Origin: Limnephilus marmoratus
Taxonomy: Eukaryota; Arthropoda; Insecta; Trichoptera; Limnephilidae
Direction: 5' to 3'
Length of the DNA: 64,000 nt
Assembly: GCA_917880885.1 (NCBI GenBank)
Contig: OU862910.1
Coordinates: 19,108,710 to 19,172,709, forward strand
Made by a program: the position numbers and the translations under genes. Positions 12,741-21,050 of this stretch are shown here, piece by piece. The stretch's first letter is position 1. Every line of letters begins with the position of its first letter. The notes beneath the pieces were generated by a model. That model had not been told where the DNA came from. It did no database searches and saw nothing but the letters and a program-made list of their open reading frames with translations.

Positions 12741-14199
12741 GTTGGACTAATGACGATTGAACTCGTTCTTCAGAGTGGAGTTCAGTTTTGTTGAAATGGC
12801 CATCTGAGATGGGCCAAGAGTCGTTTGGCTGGACAAACCCGGAGGGCTCCGCCCACCATAATATGTTACGGATAAGAACGGCCTGAGAATGGCCACGTGA
12901 AGCGATATCCGATGGATTATCAACCGATGATGCTTGACGCCGATGATTAGATGCGATAACTGTCAAGAGCGATAATTGGTCGGTGTAACGATTCCCGTGA
13001 CGAGTATCATCGGGTGAAGCATCCGGTGGCCTCCACTTCCATCCCAATACCCTGAGAGTAAGAAAATGATCAACATTCTTGAAGATTACATCAGTGAGAT
13101 AGTAGCCCGGCGGTAAGTTTCGGTAGGCGCGAAGTTTTGGTTTGCTACAATCCGACTTCTGCAGTTCAAGTTGACCTCGTTTGGTATGTTCGATAACTTC
13201 GGATTGCGTTTGTTGAGCTTGTTCCACACTGGAACAGCCGACGACGATTGAATCGATATTTGAATCCGAAGTGATCGCGTATCGTGTGAGTGATAATTCG
13301 TAACCATTATTTTCTGTCAACGATCTGATAATACGGTAGGACAGAATAAAAGCAGAGATATCAGATGTCACAGGGTGTAATGGGTTATCCGGAGTAGATT
13401 CCGATAGTTGATGACGCCAAAATATTCTTTGGAACGCGCGATTTGGCTCTTGAAGAAATATTTGGCGATACATTTGCCATACCTCAGCAATGAACACCAC
13501 AGATGGTGAACGAAAGTTTTGCAGAAGTTCAGCAAAGTTCGTTTTGAGCTTGGGAACGATAAGGAAGGCATCATTTGACGATGATTCATTCACCTCCGTC
13601 ACCGAGGCATCGAAGACCATTCGCAACATAGTGGTAACGGTGCCCGGACGAAGAATGCAATGACGAAGGATGTGATGCATTTCCTTGAGTAAATCTTTTC
13701 CAGGAACACGTGTCATGTGACCACTGTGCAAGTAGTCAGTCATGAAAGCGAAGTACGTTTCACGTAAACTGAGCTTTACTGTCGGTTTACGTTCGAGTGA
13801 AAGGATGATGCGCGAAGAGACTTCGCGCGAACCTGGGAAAGCGATATCCTTATCCTTTTCGCCAAAAGGTAAGGCTACGATGGATTGTCCCGAAGGGTCA
13901 CGTGAGTGATTAGTGTGATGGACCTGCTCATCACGTTGTTCTTCAGGAGTGAGATGTGAAGACTGAGGGAATGTGTCCAACTCCCTCAGTTTCTTGACCT
14001 TTTCAGGAAGACGGTACTGGTTGGTTTCGATAAATTGACTAGAAAAGTCACGTGAGCGATAAATGCGATACACTTGTTCGCGACGTTGTTTGGTGGGCTG
14101 TGAAGACTGAGGAAATATGTCCAACTCCCTCAGTCTCTTGACTTCTTCTGGAAGACGATACTGGTTGGTTTCGATGAAGGAGTTTGTTTGACGATCGGT
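12724..14199 (-). pseudogene. BEL A reverse transcriptase remnant
   Basis: A long open frame whose BEL RT signature is readable: RMVFDASVTEVNESSSNDAF, then VFIAEVWQMYRQ, then RAFQRIFWR. Catalytic residues are gone: the first aspartate position of the TADIEKMYRQ-type motif reads E, and the YVDD box is replaced by SDSNIDSIVVG. After WKWRPPDASP the frame jumps to VDNPSDIASRG and ILWWAEPSGF, which normally follow RNase H, so RNase H is deleted. Two tandem copies of a 48-residue segment (starting FIETNQYRLPE) lie at about 14178-13888, upstream of the RT core. The open frame runs on to 14286, but its first 29 codons come from the inserted hAT end. It stays open despite loss of catalysis. Confidence 0.85.
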
Positions 14200-14213
14200 C
14201 AGGCGCGGATCCA
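14200..14213 (+). repeat. hAT left terminal inverted repeat
   Basis: CAGGCGCGGATCCA directly follows the target duplication CGATCGGT. Just inside is a short palindrome, GTTGTGGGCA / TGCCCACAAC (14217-14243), one half of which recurs at the other end. Confidence 0.9.
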
Positions 14214-15070
14214 CCGTTGTGGGCACGATGGGCATGCCCACAACCCTAATTTCGCTCCGATCACTGTGGAAGGCGGACTTATACATAGACTTGTAACGTC
14301 ACACTTTTACATTTCATTGAGATTGAGATCGATAGGCTGATGATAATTAACGCTACGCCTTAATTAAATTTAAAAAAATCACAATCAATCATGAATCGTG
14401 CATAACCGTGCTAACATTTTAGGTATGTCACATTTTTGACAACAAAATATTTGTTTCTTTTTGGCACATGAATACTTGTATTGAAAAAAAATACTATTTG
14501 ACGTGTGCATAGTTTGATTGTACTATCAAACATAGGTGTCCTGAACTAATCTAAAAAAGACTGCTATATAATAAAACGAAGTTAAATACATGTGATGCAA
14601 TAAAACACTTGTTGCATTGTTTATTGATTTATTGTTTGTTTGTGTGGTGTAGGTACCAAAAAGTTTGTTTTCTTGGGGAGGTTTTTGTAGCGTCTACTAA
14701 TAGATAAGGGGCGTTCAAGTATTATGTAACGCAATTTTTGATAATTTTTGACCCCTTTACCCTCCGTAAACGTTAAGAAACACCCAAGTGACTGTGATAT
14801 TGGTGACAGGTGTACTGCTTTTATTATTGATAATGGCAATTTTATGTGGGGTAACATCTTTCTTGTTTTTCTATGATTTGTTGTGTCGATGCATTAAAAA
14901 TTACGTTTTTTCCTTAGTGTTTATAGAAAATTTTAAAGTCGTGTAATTCAGTTAATATTACTTGCCGACGCCTAATTCTTTCAGATTCGGATTTTCCGGC
15001 CCATAAATAGTATAAAAAAAGAAAAAAAAATTATCTAGGACTATCTCCCGTAAACCGAACTTTAGCCCAT
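14214..15070. other. hAT interior, left part: no gene recognised
   Basis: AT-rich sequence with stops in all frames. The segment around 14708-14775 (GGGGCGTTCAAGTATTATGT and following) looks like a dispersed repeat fragment that I cannot assign to a family. The 78-codon minus-strand frame at 14621-14857 overlaps it and has no recognisable domain. Confidence 0.4.
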
Positions 15071-15392
15071 TTTTCTTGTCTTGGCTGCAAATACACATGC
15101 TCTACAAAATAACAACTAAAACGTCACATTTTTACCCATAGAGGAGAAAAATCTTTTTCATGTCCCGATTGCCACTATTTTTATATCAAAATAGAGTTCC
15201 AAGAACGCACGCGCTGATTCACAGTTGAGAGAAACCTTTTTCGTGTCCTGAATGCAACTATTCATGTTCTTCACAGGGAAGTCTTAAACATCACTTGTTT
15301 TTTCACAATGGGAAAAAACTTTTTCATGTCCCGACTGCAACTATTCATGTGCTACAAAGGGATATCTAAAAAGTCATATACTAGAGAAAAAA
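15071..15392 (+). pseudogene. C2H2 zinc-finger gene fragment (four finger remnants), decayed
   Basis: Four finger starts lie at near-exact 28-codon spacing: TGT codons at 15077, 15161, 15244 and 15327 (84, 83 and 83 nt). Finger 1 reads CLGCKYTCSTK, then a stop, then QLKRHIFTH (C-X2-C-X12-H-X3-H), and is joined to finger 2 by RGEKSFS, a linker of the TGEKPF type. Finger 2 has CPDC but has lost its histidines. Finger 3 is complete: CPECNYSCSSQGSLKHHLFFH. Finger 4 reads CPDCNYSCATKGYLKSH. The two 83-nt spacings are 1-nt deletions that shift the frame. The family is known for DNA binding; this copy cannot encode a protein. It lies within the hAT element, in the same orientation as the transposase fragment. 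Confidence 0.85.
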
Positions 15393-16149
15393 GGAATTTG
15401 GTCAATTGAAACACTGAAATAGTTCAAAATAACGCATTGGGCCTTGCTAACAATAGTGTTACTGACGTGCTTGATGTTATATCATATAATATCATCGATA
15501 TGCGATATTTTATAAAACCAAACTTTTCAAAACGGCTTATATGGAAAACAGTTGGATGTTACATTAAAGTAAGGCAGCCAACTTTGTAAAATATCAATGC
15601 GGGACACAGAAGCGTGCGGTGTTGATGTGAGGGGGGGGAGGGGTTGCGTTACAAATTTTCTCTTTCGGAAATCGAGAATTTTGCTCATATAAACTACAAC
15701 CACAACATGAAAATGGTTTCTCTTTGATTCTGGCAGCACATACATAGTCCGCGTAGCTAGGCAAGTGGCACCGGGGTGACGTGGTGTCAACCCCCCCCCC
15801 CTAATTTCAACTTCACAAGAGTCTGAAAAATTGGGACGGGGAGGGGGGGGGGGGATGGCTAGAGAATTTCAGAAATAGGCTATTTTCGTGTATAAAAAGA
15901 CCATTAGGCAAGAAAATAACACCGTATTCAATATTTTTGTGACAATATCCTTCGTAATTTATTTTCCACGGTCGGGTGTCACCTCCCGTCGGGTGTAGCG
16001 TCACCCCCCCGTCGGATGGCCCCCGGCGCGGTCCACCCCCCTCGTTACGCTACTGCATATCCCGCAACTAGAATATTATACCTTCACAATTTTTTGTATT
16101 TCTTCGGCATTGACTATGTAACAATTTCTAGACATTTTTGTTTTGAAAA

Positions 16150-16300
16150 ATTTTAATTTTCCGTGTACTTTTGTTACTTTAATTTTAATTTTTTCGACCG
16201 GTTTCGTTAGTTTTAAGTTTGCTCGTTAATGATACAGACGTATCGAAACCGGTCGCAAAAATTAAAATTAAAGTAACAAATGTACATGGAAAATAAAAAC
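16150..16300. repeat. Imperfect palindrome (about 57-bp arms)
   Basis: The left arm, about 16150-16206, ends in CGACCGGTTTCG. The right arm, about 16244-16300, begins CGAAACCGGTCG. The arms pair over TTGTTACTTTAATTTTAATT and onward with a few mismatches, around a loop of about 37 bp. It looks like a small foldback element or MITE. It shares GACCGGTTTCG with the palindromic element at 20741-21050. Confidence 0.7.
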
Positions 16301-16978
16301 TTATACCTTCACTTCTAATAAGAGAATGTTTTCCTTCGAAATATGTCATCGGATGAATCCAGTAAATTTTTTTAATTTTACAAAACTGATTTAAATTAAG
16401 ATTAAATTAAATTAAATTTTACAAAACTGGTTCAAATTAAATCTGTATGCGGCGCATTAAAACTACACCCAGAACATGAAAATGGTTACTCTTTGTTTCT
16501 GGCAGCACATACAACTGCAACTAGAATTTTATAACTGCACTTCGAATAAGAGAATGTTTTCCGTCGAAATTTATCAGATAAATCCAACTGGAATTTAATA
16601 TTCTGAACACAAAACTGGTTATTCATAACTAAGAATATCTATATGCGGCGCATTAAAACTATACTCAGAACATGAAGATAAATATTTTTGCAAGAAAGGA
16701 AATTCGGTGAATTATCACTTCGCTTTTTCGCGGTCGGCGGCATGGTCAACAAATTATTTGATTTGACTTAAATGACAAATACGGCTTAATTAATACTACA
16801 CTAGCGCTCTTTGGCTTACCTAAATAAACCAATCCCTAGATCGGCATATCGGATATTTGGGCCTTTTCTAGGGACAAATCTTCTCACCAACCACAGATGA
16901 ACTGAAATGGTTAAAATAGACTAAACATGGAAAAAGTTTATTTGTCCATCATAGTCAATATTACAAAAATATGGGAAT

Positions 16979-17063
16979 GCGGGACATGCGGGACGCTTTA
17001 AACGATTTGCGGGACTATTTCATTAAATATTTCAATGCGGGACTGCAACCGTCATTGCGGGAC
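16979..17063 (+). repeat. Cluster of five TGCGGGAC motifs
   Basis: TGCGGGAC occurs at 16979, 16987, 17008, 17036 and 17056, with a sixth copy at 15598. Short clustered repeats inside hAT elements are often transposase-binding sites, but these lie about 600 bp from the nearer end, so that role is only a guess. Confidence 0.55.
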
Positions 17064-17094
17064 GGTTGGCCGCTTTACATTAAAATCCCCACGT

Positions 17095-17349
17095 ACAGTT
17101 CCAGGGGAAACAAACAGGTCCAATTAAGAGGTGAAATCGGTGGAAGAGTACTTTCGGAAATCAATTTACAAACCTCTATTAGATTCCATTATTAATGATT
17201 TTGAGGAGAGATTCTCTCCGGTGGTACTCGACCTACTTTATTTGGAAGTTTATCTACCTAAAGCAAATGTTAGAGACTGGGATATGGATGTCGAGACATT
17301 GAAAGTGAAAAAAGTGGTCCAGATGTACCTACCGTCTATTCATCAATGA
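17095..17349 (+). pseudogene. hAT transposase C-terminal fragment
   Basis: The frame from 17131 includes VEEYFRKSIYKPLLDSIIND and FEERFSPVVLDL, resembling the segment upstream of the dimerisation domain in hAT transposases of the type annotated in insects as 52-kDa-repressor-like. Immediately upstream, in another frame, GETNRSN resembles the preceding conserved R-Q-T-x-R-S-N stretch, so the fragment is frameshifted. It ends at a stop after VVQMYLPSIHQ, with no dimerisation domain and no catalytic DDE residues. It supports the hAT assignment made from the termini. Confidence 0.65.
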
Positions 17350-17646
17350 TAGTGAATCAACTGTAATAAATGAATACCGATTCTGGATGACCAAATGAAA
17401 AAGAAAATGTGAAAAAAAATTGGGCCAAAACCAGACTCGGTAGCTCATCTCATTGAAGCATGCGACCAAGATTTGTACCCTAACATAATTTTTTTCTTAC
17501 AAATACAGATCACCCAATTCCTTAGGAATGGAAATAATCAAATTCAAAAGTCGTTCATGAGTCATGATGGTTCATGAGCGAGTTCGAAATCAGACTCGCA
17601 CTTGGCCGATTTTCGGGTGGCTGTGCCCACAACCTTTTTTTTGAGC

Positions 17647-17660
17647 TGGATCCGCGCCTG
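17647..17660 (-). repeat. hAT right terminal inverted repeat
   Basis: TGGATCCGCGCCTG, the inverse of the left end, followed at once by the 8-bp duplication CGATCGGT (17661-17668). Inside it, an A8 tract (minus strand) and GTTGTGGGCA mirror the left subterminal sequence. Confidence 0.9.
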
Positions 17661-17746
17661 CGATCGGTAGCAAAACCAACCGAATCCAGAGGAAGCCAAC
17701 CGAACAGTGAATTGATAGCTGAAGGCTGGTGAAGATCACCCGTTAA

Positions 17747-18502
17747 TTAGGGTCTCGGTAGAGATGGCAAGATCTCAACATCTCGAAGTAGGTCAGTCGC
17801 TCCTGTGTCAGTTGTCAGTTTGTGACAGTCAGAGTCGGCATGAAGTATGTCTTGGAACAGATGACAAGATAATTGGTCGAATTGAATCGTTGGCGATGGA
17901 AGTAACTTCGTGTTGAAGGTAGTTTGTCCCTTAACATCGACATCGAAATTAGTGACGCCTGACGCGGTTGTAGAAGATTGGCCTAAGCCACGGATTTTCT
18001 GAGAGCTGACTGGACGCTCGGCAGTGCGATTAGATACGAAGTGTGCTTGACTGTCTGAATCGGTCAACCCACGAAACGTTTGAAAACTGCCGGAGGGATC
18101 ACGATTGCTAATATGAGCAGTAGGCAAACGTACGATGGATCTGTCACCGAAGTTAGCGAGGAAAAGAACTGGAGGATCTGAAATAGAAGCTCCTTGAATG
18201 GCAAACGTGGTGGGTCGTTGGTACTCCTCTTCAGCAGAAATGTTGTCTTCCCTATGAAGAAGAGTGTGGTGCTTACGATGACATTTCTGACAATCAAACA
18301 CAGATTTGCAATTCGTGAGAGAATGAGAAGGCGTGAGACAATTCAGGCACCAACGGTGTGCCTTGGCGAATTGAGCACGTTCCTGAACCGATTTGAGTGC
18401 AAATGATTTGCACTTAGCGATATGGTGAGTACCCTTGCAAAACGCGCACTTTGAAGTGAACGCAGTCAAGGACCCTTTGATTTCAGGTGTTGCCTTATTC
18501 AT
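17747..18502 (-). pseudogene. BEL A Gag zinc-knuckle region and protease end
   Basis: A 251-codon frame. It opens with BEL Gag cysteine motifs: CAFCKGTHHIAKC, CLNCLTPSHSLTNC and CQKCHRKHHTLLH, the nucleic-acid-binding part of Gag. Its end (LPSPTIQFDQL ... RDVEILPSL) resembles the C-terminal part of the BEL aspartic protease, but the DSG active site is absent. A TAA stop ends it; the same frame continues with LFGWLPLDSVGFATDR up to the hAT insertion. It is in frame with the upstream Gag piece (18539-18889), separated by one TAA. Confidence 0.8.
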
Positions 18503-18538
18503 ATCACAAGTAAACGATGACGTTTGTTTTATGACAGC

Positions 18539-18889
18539 TTAATCATGAAATGTTGAAAATTTTTCGTTTGGTAAGATAATGTTCGCGGGCTCCGATTCGA
18601 AAGATTGATTCGTTAATTCCTTGTAAATTAAAACGATTTTGAAATAAACATGATCAAAAGCTACGCTAACTTGATTTTCAATGTCCTTGTTTGCCTCATC
18701 TAAAGCTAAGATATCAGCGTGAACGGTTTCAAAATCATTAACAATTTTTTGCAACCTCGTATAATACGCTAAAAATAATGGGTAATTGGTTGCATCTTGC
18801 AAAACGCTTTGACCGACCTCATACACCTTGTTTATTCTGCTGATGGTAACGTTCCGTCTTCTACGCAAGCCTTGTAAAGTACTAGCCAT
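18539..18889 (-). pseudogene. BEL A Gag N-terminus
   Basis: A 116-codon frame from an ATG at 18889, beginning MASTLQGLRRRRNVTISRIN, with a helical, charged body (FLAYYTRLQKIVNDFETVHA). This matches the N-terminal region of BEL Gag. It ends at TAA (18541-18539), after which the same frame leads into the zinc-knuckle part. The large central Gag domain expected between them is deleted. Confidence 0.7.
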
Positions 18890-19140
18890 TATTTTTTAAA
18901 TAAACAAATGTACTAACGAAATAAACAGGAAAACGTTTTGAATTAAAAAATAGAATTCGATATAATTTAAATACCCGGTAAGTCGTAAATAATTAAGAAC
19001 TGTAACCGAATTCTACGATTTATTGTTTGAAATTCGTTATTCAAAATGACATTTCAATTCACGTAATATTTCATAGCATTCTTTCGTTTTGTCAATGAAA
19101 GAATTTATTTATCTAAAGGTTTGCTGGTTATCGGCACCAA
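18890..19140 (-). other. BEL A leader with primer-binding site
   Basis: Untranslated leader between the 5' LTR (19141-19628) and gag. On the minus strand, one base after the LTR, the sequence reads TGGTGCCGATAACC (plus 19126-19139). It starts with TGG as expected of a site pairing with a tRNA 3' CCA. I could not assign the tRNA. Confidence 0.6.
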
Positions 19141-19628
19141 TGAATCATGCACGGGGCATGGGGATGAGAGTAACCTTGCGGATACCCTTGCTAAGACGCT
19201 AATGGATTTCGTTGAGTTATGCCCAACCACCAAACAAGAAAGGTATAACACAATTAAGTGGTACTCACGGTAGTTGTCTTCTGGCTTGGTGATAGTCACA
19301 GATGTCCATAGCGCTCGATATTGTTCTATTTGATTGTTAGAACTTCGGTAAGGTTTGAGTCACGAGTTCACACAAAATATACGAAAGAATACGGTAGGAT
19401 TTATACTTTATGTGACGATATGATGAATAACACTTCGGCTTGGTGCGAAATGTCACTATACGGTCGGGGGTTAGCAACGGACTGACTTGTTGACGATAAA
19501 GCGCTTGTCACTTGTTGACCGTGTAGTTAGGTACCCTTATTGTGCGGAATTCCCAAGTCTGGGTTCCTGCCGATCTCGTATGACAATCGGAGCACAAAAC
19601 GAAAGAAATCCATCGGCGTTATGAAACA
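19141..19628 (-). repeat. BEL A 5' LTR
   Basis: 488 bp, upstream of gag on the minus strand, so it would carry the element's promoter. Six differences from the other LTR (about 1.2%). The target duplication ACTTT follows at 19629-19633. Confidence 0.93.
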
Positions 19629-19814
19629 ACTTTAAATGGCCGAACCCAAGTGTTAAAATGACCGAACCCAATTATTAAATCGATGCATTTTTTATTGATT
19701 CGTTAACAGACGATTCTTAGTCAGAATCCAAAATTTCGGGCGGTTCAGTGCCATATGGTCCAAGTTATGACCAACCCCAAGTTTAACAAAGTCTTTAAAA
19801 GGTCGAACCCAAGT
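19629..19814. repeat. Satellite array block 2
   Basis: One monomer plus, resuming with ACTTTAAATGGCCGAACCC exactly where block 1 broke off. It ends at AAGT (19811-19814), the target duplication of the following MITE. Confidence 0.95.
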
Positions 19815-20228
19815 CGTCGCTGTGAAATCAAACCGGCATATCTGCAAAATGCATATTTTTCACCAGAGCGAGAGTGAGCGAAGTGATTATGTTAAGTGCG
19901 AACCGGATTATCTGCCAATAAGTCAAACCTGGGCAATAATGAAAATGTACTATTGTGAGATAATTCAGTTTTACTTACATGATGGACGTCTTCCCTCCTT
20001 AAAGTTTTTGAAGCGACTGGCGTATTGCGCAATAGATCTGTCTTCTGAAAAATAAAATGGTTATTCCCGCATAAATGCATACCGGCCCAACGCCATCTGA
20101 CGGATTTTTATTCAACTTTAAGATATGCCGGTTCGACATAAAAATAGACGGAAAAAAAGAAATTTTTTGACACTAAAAACTCAAAAGCTCAATTTTTGCA
20201 GATATGCCGGTTTGATTTCACAGCGACG
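19815..20228. mobile_element. MITE, 414 bp, 35-bp terminal inverted repeats
   Basis: The left end (19815-19849) begins CGTCGCTGTGAAATCAAACC; the right end (20194-20228) is its exact inverse. AAGT flanks both sides (19811-19814 and 20229-20232). Removing one AAGT plus the element restores satellite sequence. The terminal motif AACCGGCATATCTGC recurs internally as a variant at about 19901 (AACCGGATTATCTGC) and inverted at about 20122 (GATATGCCGGTT), like repeated transposase-binding sites. No transposase is present. The 77-codon frame at 19822-20055 overlaps the left inverted repeat and has no domain. The superfamily is undecided. Confidence 0.88.
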
Positions 20229-20740
20229 AAGTGTTAAAACGACCGAACTCAAGTATTAAAACGACGCATTTTTGATTGATTCGTGAACAAACCACGATCC
20301 TTTTAATCAGAATCCAAAATGTCAGGCGGTTCAGTGCAAAAGGGTCCAAGTTATGTACGACCCCAAGTTTAACAAATTCCTTAGAAGGCCGAACCCAAGT
20401 GTTAAAACGACCGAACCCAAGTGTTCAAACGATGCATTATTGATTAAATCTGTCTAATTCTAATTCAGAATACAAAATTTCACGCGATTCAGTGCCATAG
20501 AGCCGACGTTTTGACCAACCCCAAGTTTAACAAAGTCTTTGAAAGGTGGAACCCAAGTGATAAAACGATTCATTTTTGATTGATTCGTGAACAGACGATT
20601 CTAAGTCAGAATCCAAAATTTCGGAGGTTCAGTGCCATAGGGTCCAAGTTATGACCAACCCCAAGTTTAACAAAGTCCTTAAAAGGCGGAACCCAAGTGT
20701 TAAAACGACCGAACCCAAGTATTAAAACGATGCATTTTTT
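20229..20740. repeat. Satellite array block 3
   Basis: About three monomers between the MITE and the palindromic element. It ends in ACGATGCATTTTT (20727-20739), which is repeated on the far side of the next insertion. Confidence 0.95.
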
Positions 20741-21050
20741 ATATTTTTGAATGTAGCTATTACTTTGTGGTTATCCATTATAGAATAATGAAATAATTTT
20801 ACTTTGTATAAACCACTTATTTGATGTGCAAATCCGACCGGTTTCGGAACAAACGTTCCTTCGTCAGGGAAAGTAGTATAAGTATAAGTATAAGATATAT
20901 AAATTAGTATAAGTTAGTTATAATAAAATTAAATAATTATTATATAAATTAGTATAAGCTTTCCCTGACGAAGGAACGTTTGTTCCGAAACCGGTCGGAT
21001 TTGCACATCAAATAAGTGGTTTATACAAAGTAAAATTATTTCATTATTCT
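20741..21050. mobile_element. Palindromic insertion element with 93-bp inverted repeats
   Basis: The arms at 20781-20873 and 20959-21051 are exact inverses by eye (TAGAATAATGAAATAATTTT ... CCTTCGTCAGGGAAAG). They enclose an AT-rich loop with TATAAG-type short repeats. A further 40 bp of non-satellite sequence (20741-20780) lies only on the left. Satellite is interrupted such that ACGATGCATTTTT appears on both sides (20727-20739 and 21051-21063). There is no coding sequence. The arms contain GACCGGTTTCG, as does the palindrome at 16150-16300. Confidence 0.8.

Larger units (their letters stand above)
15393..17094. other. hAT interior, right part: repeats, G-runs, no gene
   Basis: No coding sequence is recognised. 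There are runs of 8-11 G or C around 15632-15645, 15791-15800 and 15842-15854, and C-rich short repeats of the GTCGGGTGT(C/A) kind around 15971-16020. A block of roughly 200 bp (landmarks ATGCGGCGCATTAAAACTA, AACATGAAAATGGTT, CTGGCAGCACATACA, GCAACTAGAAT, AAGAGAATGTTTTCC) recurs in diverged form at about 15685-15745, 16300-16510 and 16511-16680. Confidence 0.5.
14200..17660 (+). mobile_element. hAT-type DNA transposon nested in BEL A
   Basis: Terminal inverted repeats CAGGCGCGGATCCA occur at 14200-14213 and, inverted, at 17647-17660. A subterminal GTTGTGGGCA follows at both ends. The insertion is flanked by a perfect 8-bp duplication CGATCGGT (14192-14199 and 17661-17668), the length expected for hAT. 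A plus-strand fragment near 17095-17349 resembles the C-terminal part of hAT transposases. The interior also holds a decayed C2H2 zinc-finger sequence, a palindrome, G-runs and diverged internal repeats. No intact transposase exists, so the element is non-autonomous. Orientation is taken from the transposase fragment. Confidence 0.9.
11724..19628 (-). mobile_element. BEL/Pao LTR retrotransposon A, degenerate, interrupted by a hAT transposon
   Basis: Two 488-bp LTRs (11724-12211 and 19141-19628) differ at six positions by eye. They are flanked by the 5-bp duplication ACTTT (11719-11723 and 19629-19633). The uninterrupted target sequence, ATCAAAGACTTTAAATGGCC, is present at about 53850. Coding is on the minus strand in the order gag, zinc knuckles and protease end, RT, then start of integrase. 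A 3461-bp hAT element sits between the protease end and RT. The middle of Gag, the protease active site, RNase H and nearly all of integrase are deleted. The 5-bp duplication and the Gag and RT sequence type identify BEL/Pao. Confidence 0.93.

Noticed and set aside
14621..14857. 78-codon minus-strand frame as a gene
   Set aside because: Covers what looks like a dispersed repeat fragment; no recognisable protein family.
15527..16004. Two minus-strand frames of 87 and 63 codons in the hAT interior
   Set aside because: Run through poly-G/C tracts and diverged repeats with low-complexity translation; no domain.
19822..20055. 77-codon frame inside the MITE
   Set aside because: Overlaps the terminal inverted repeat and shows no transposase motif; likely chance.
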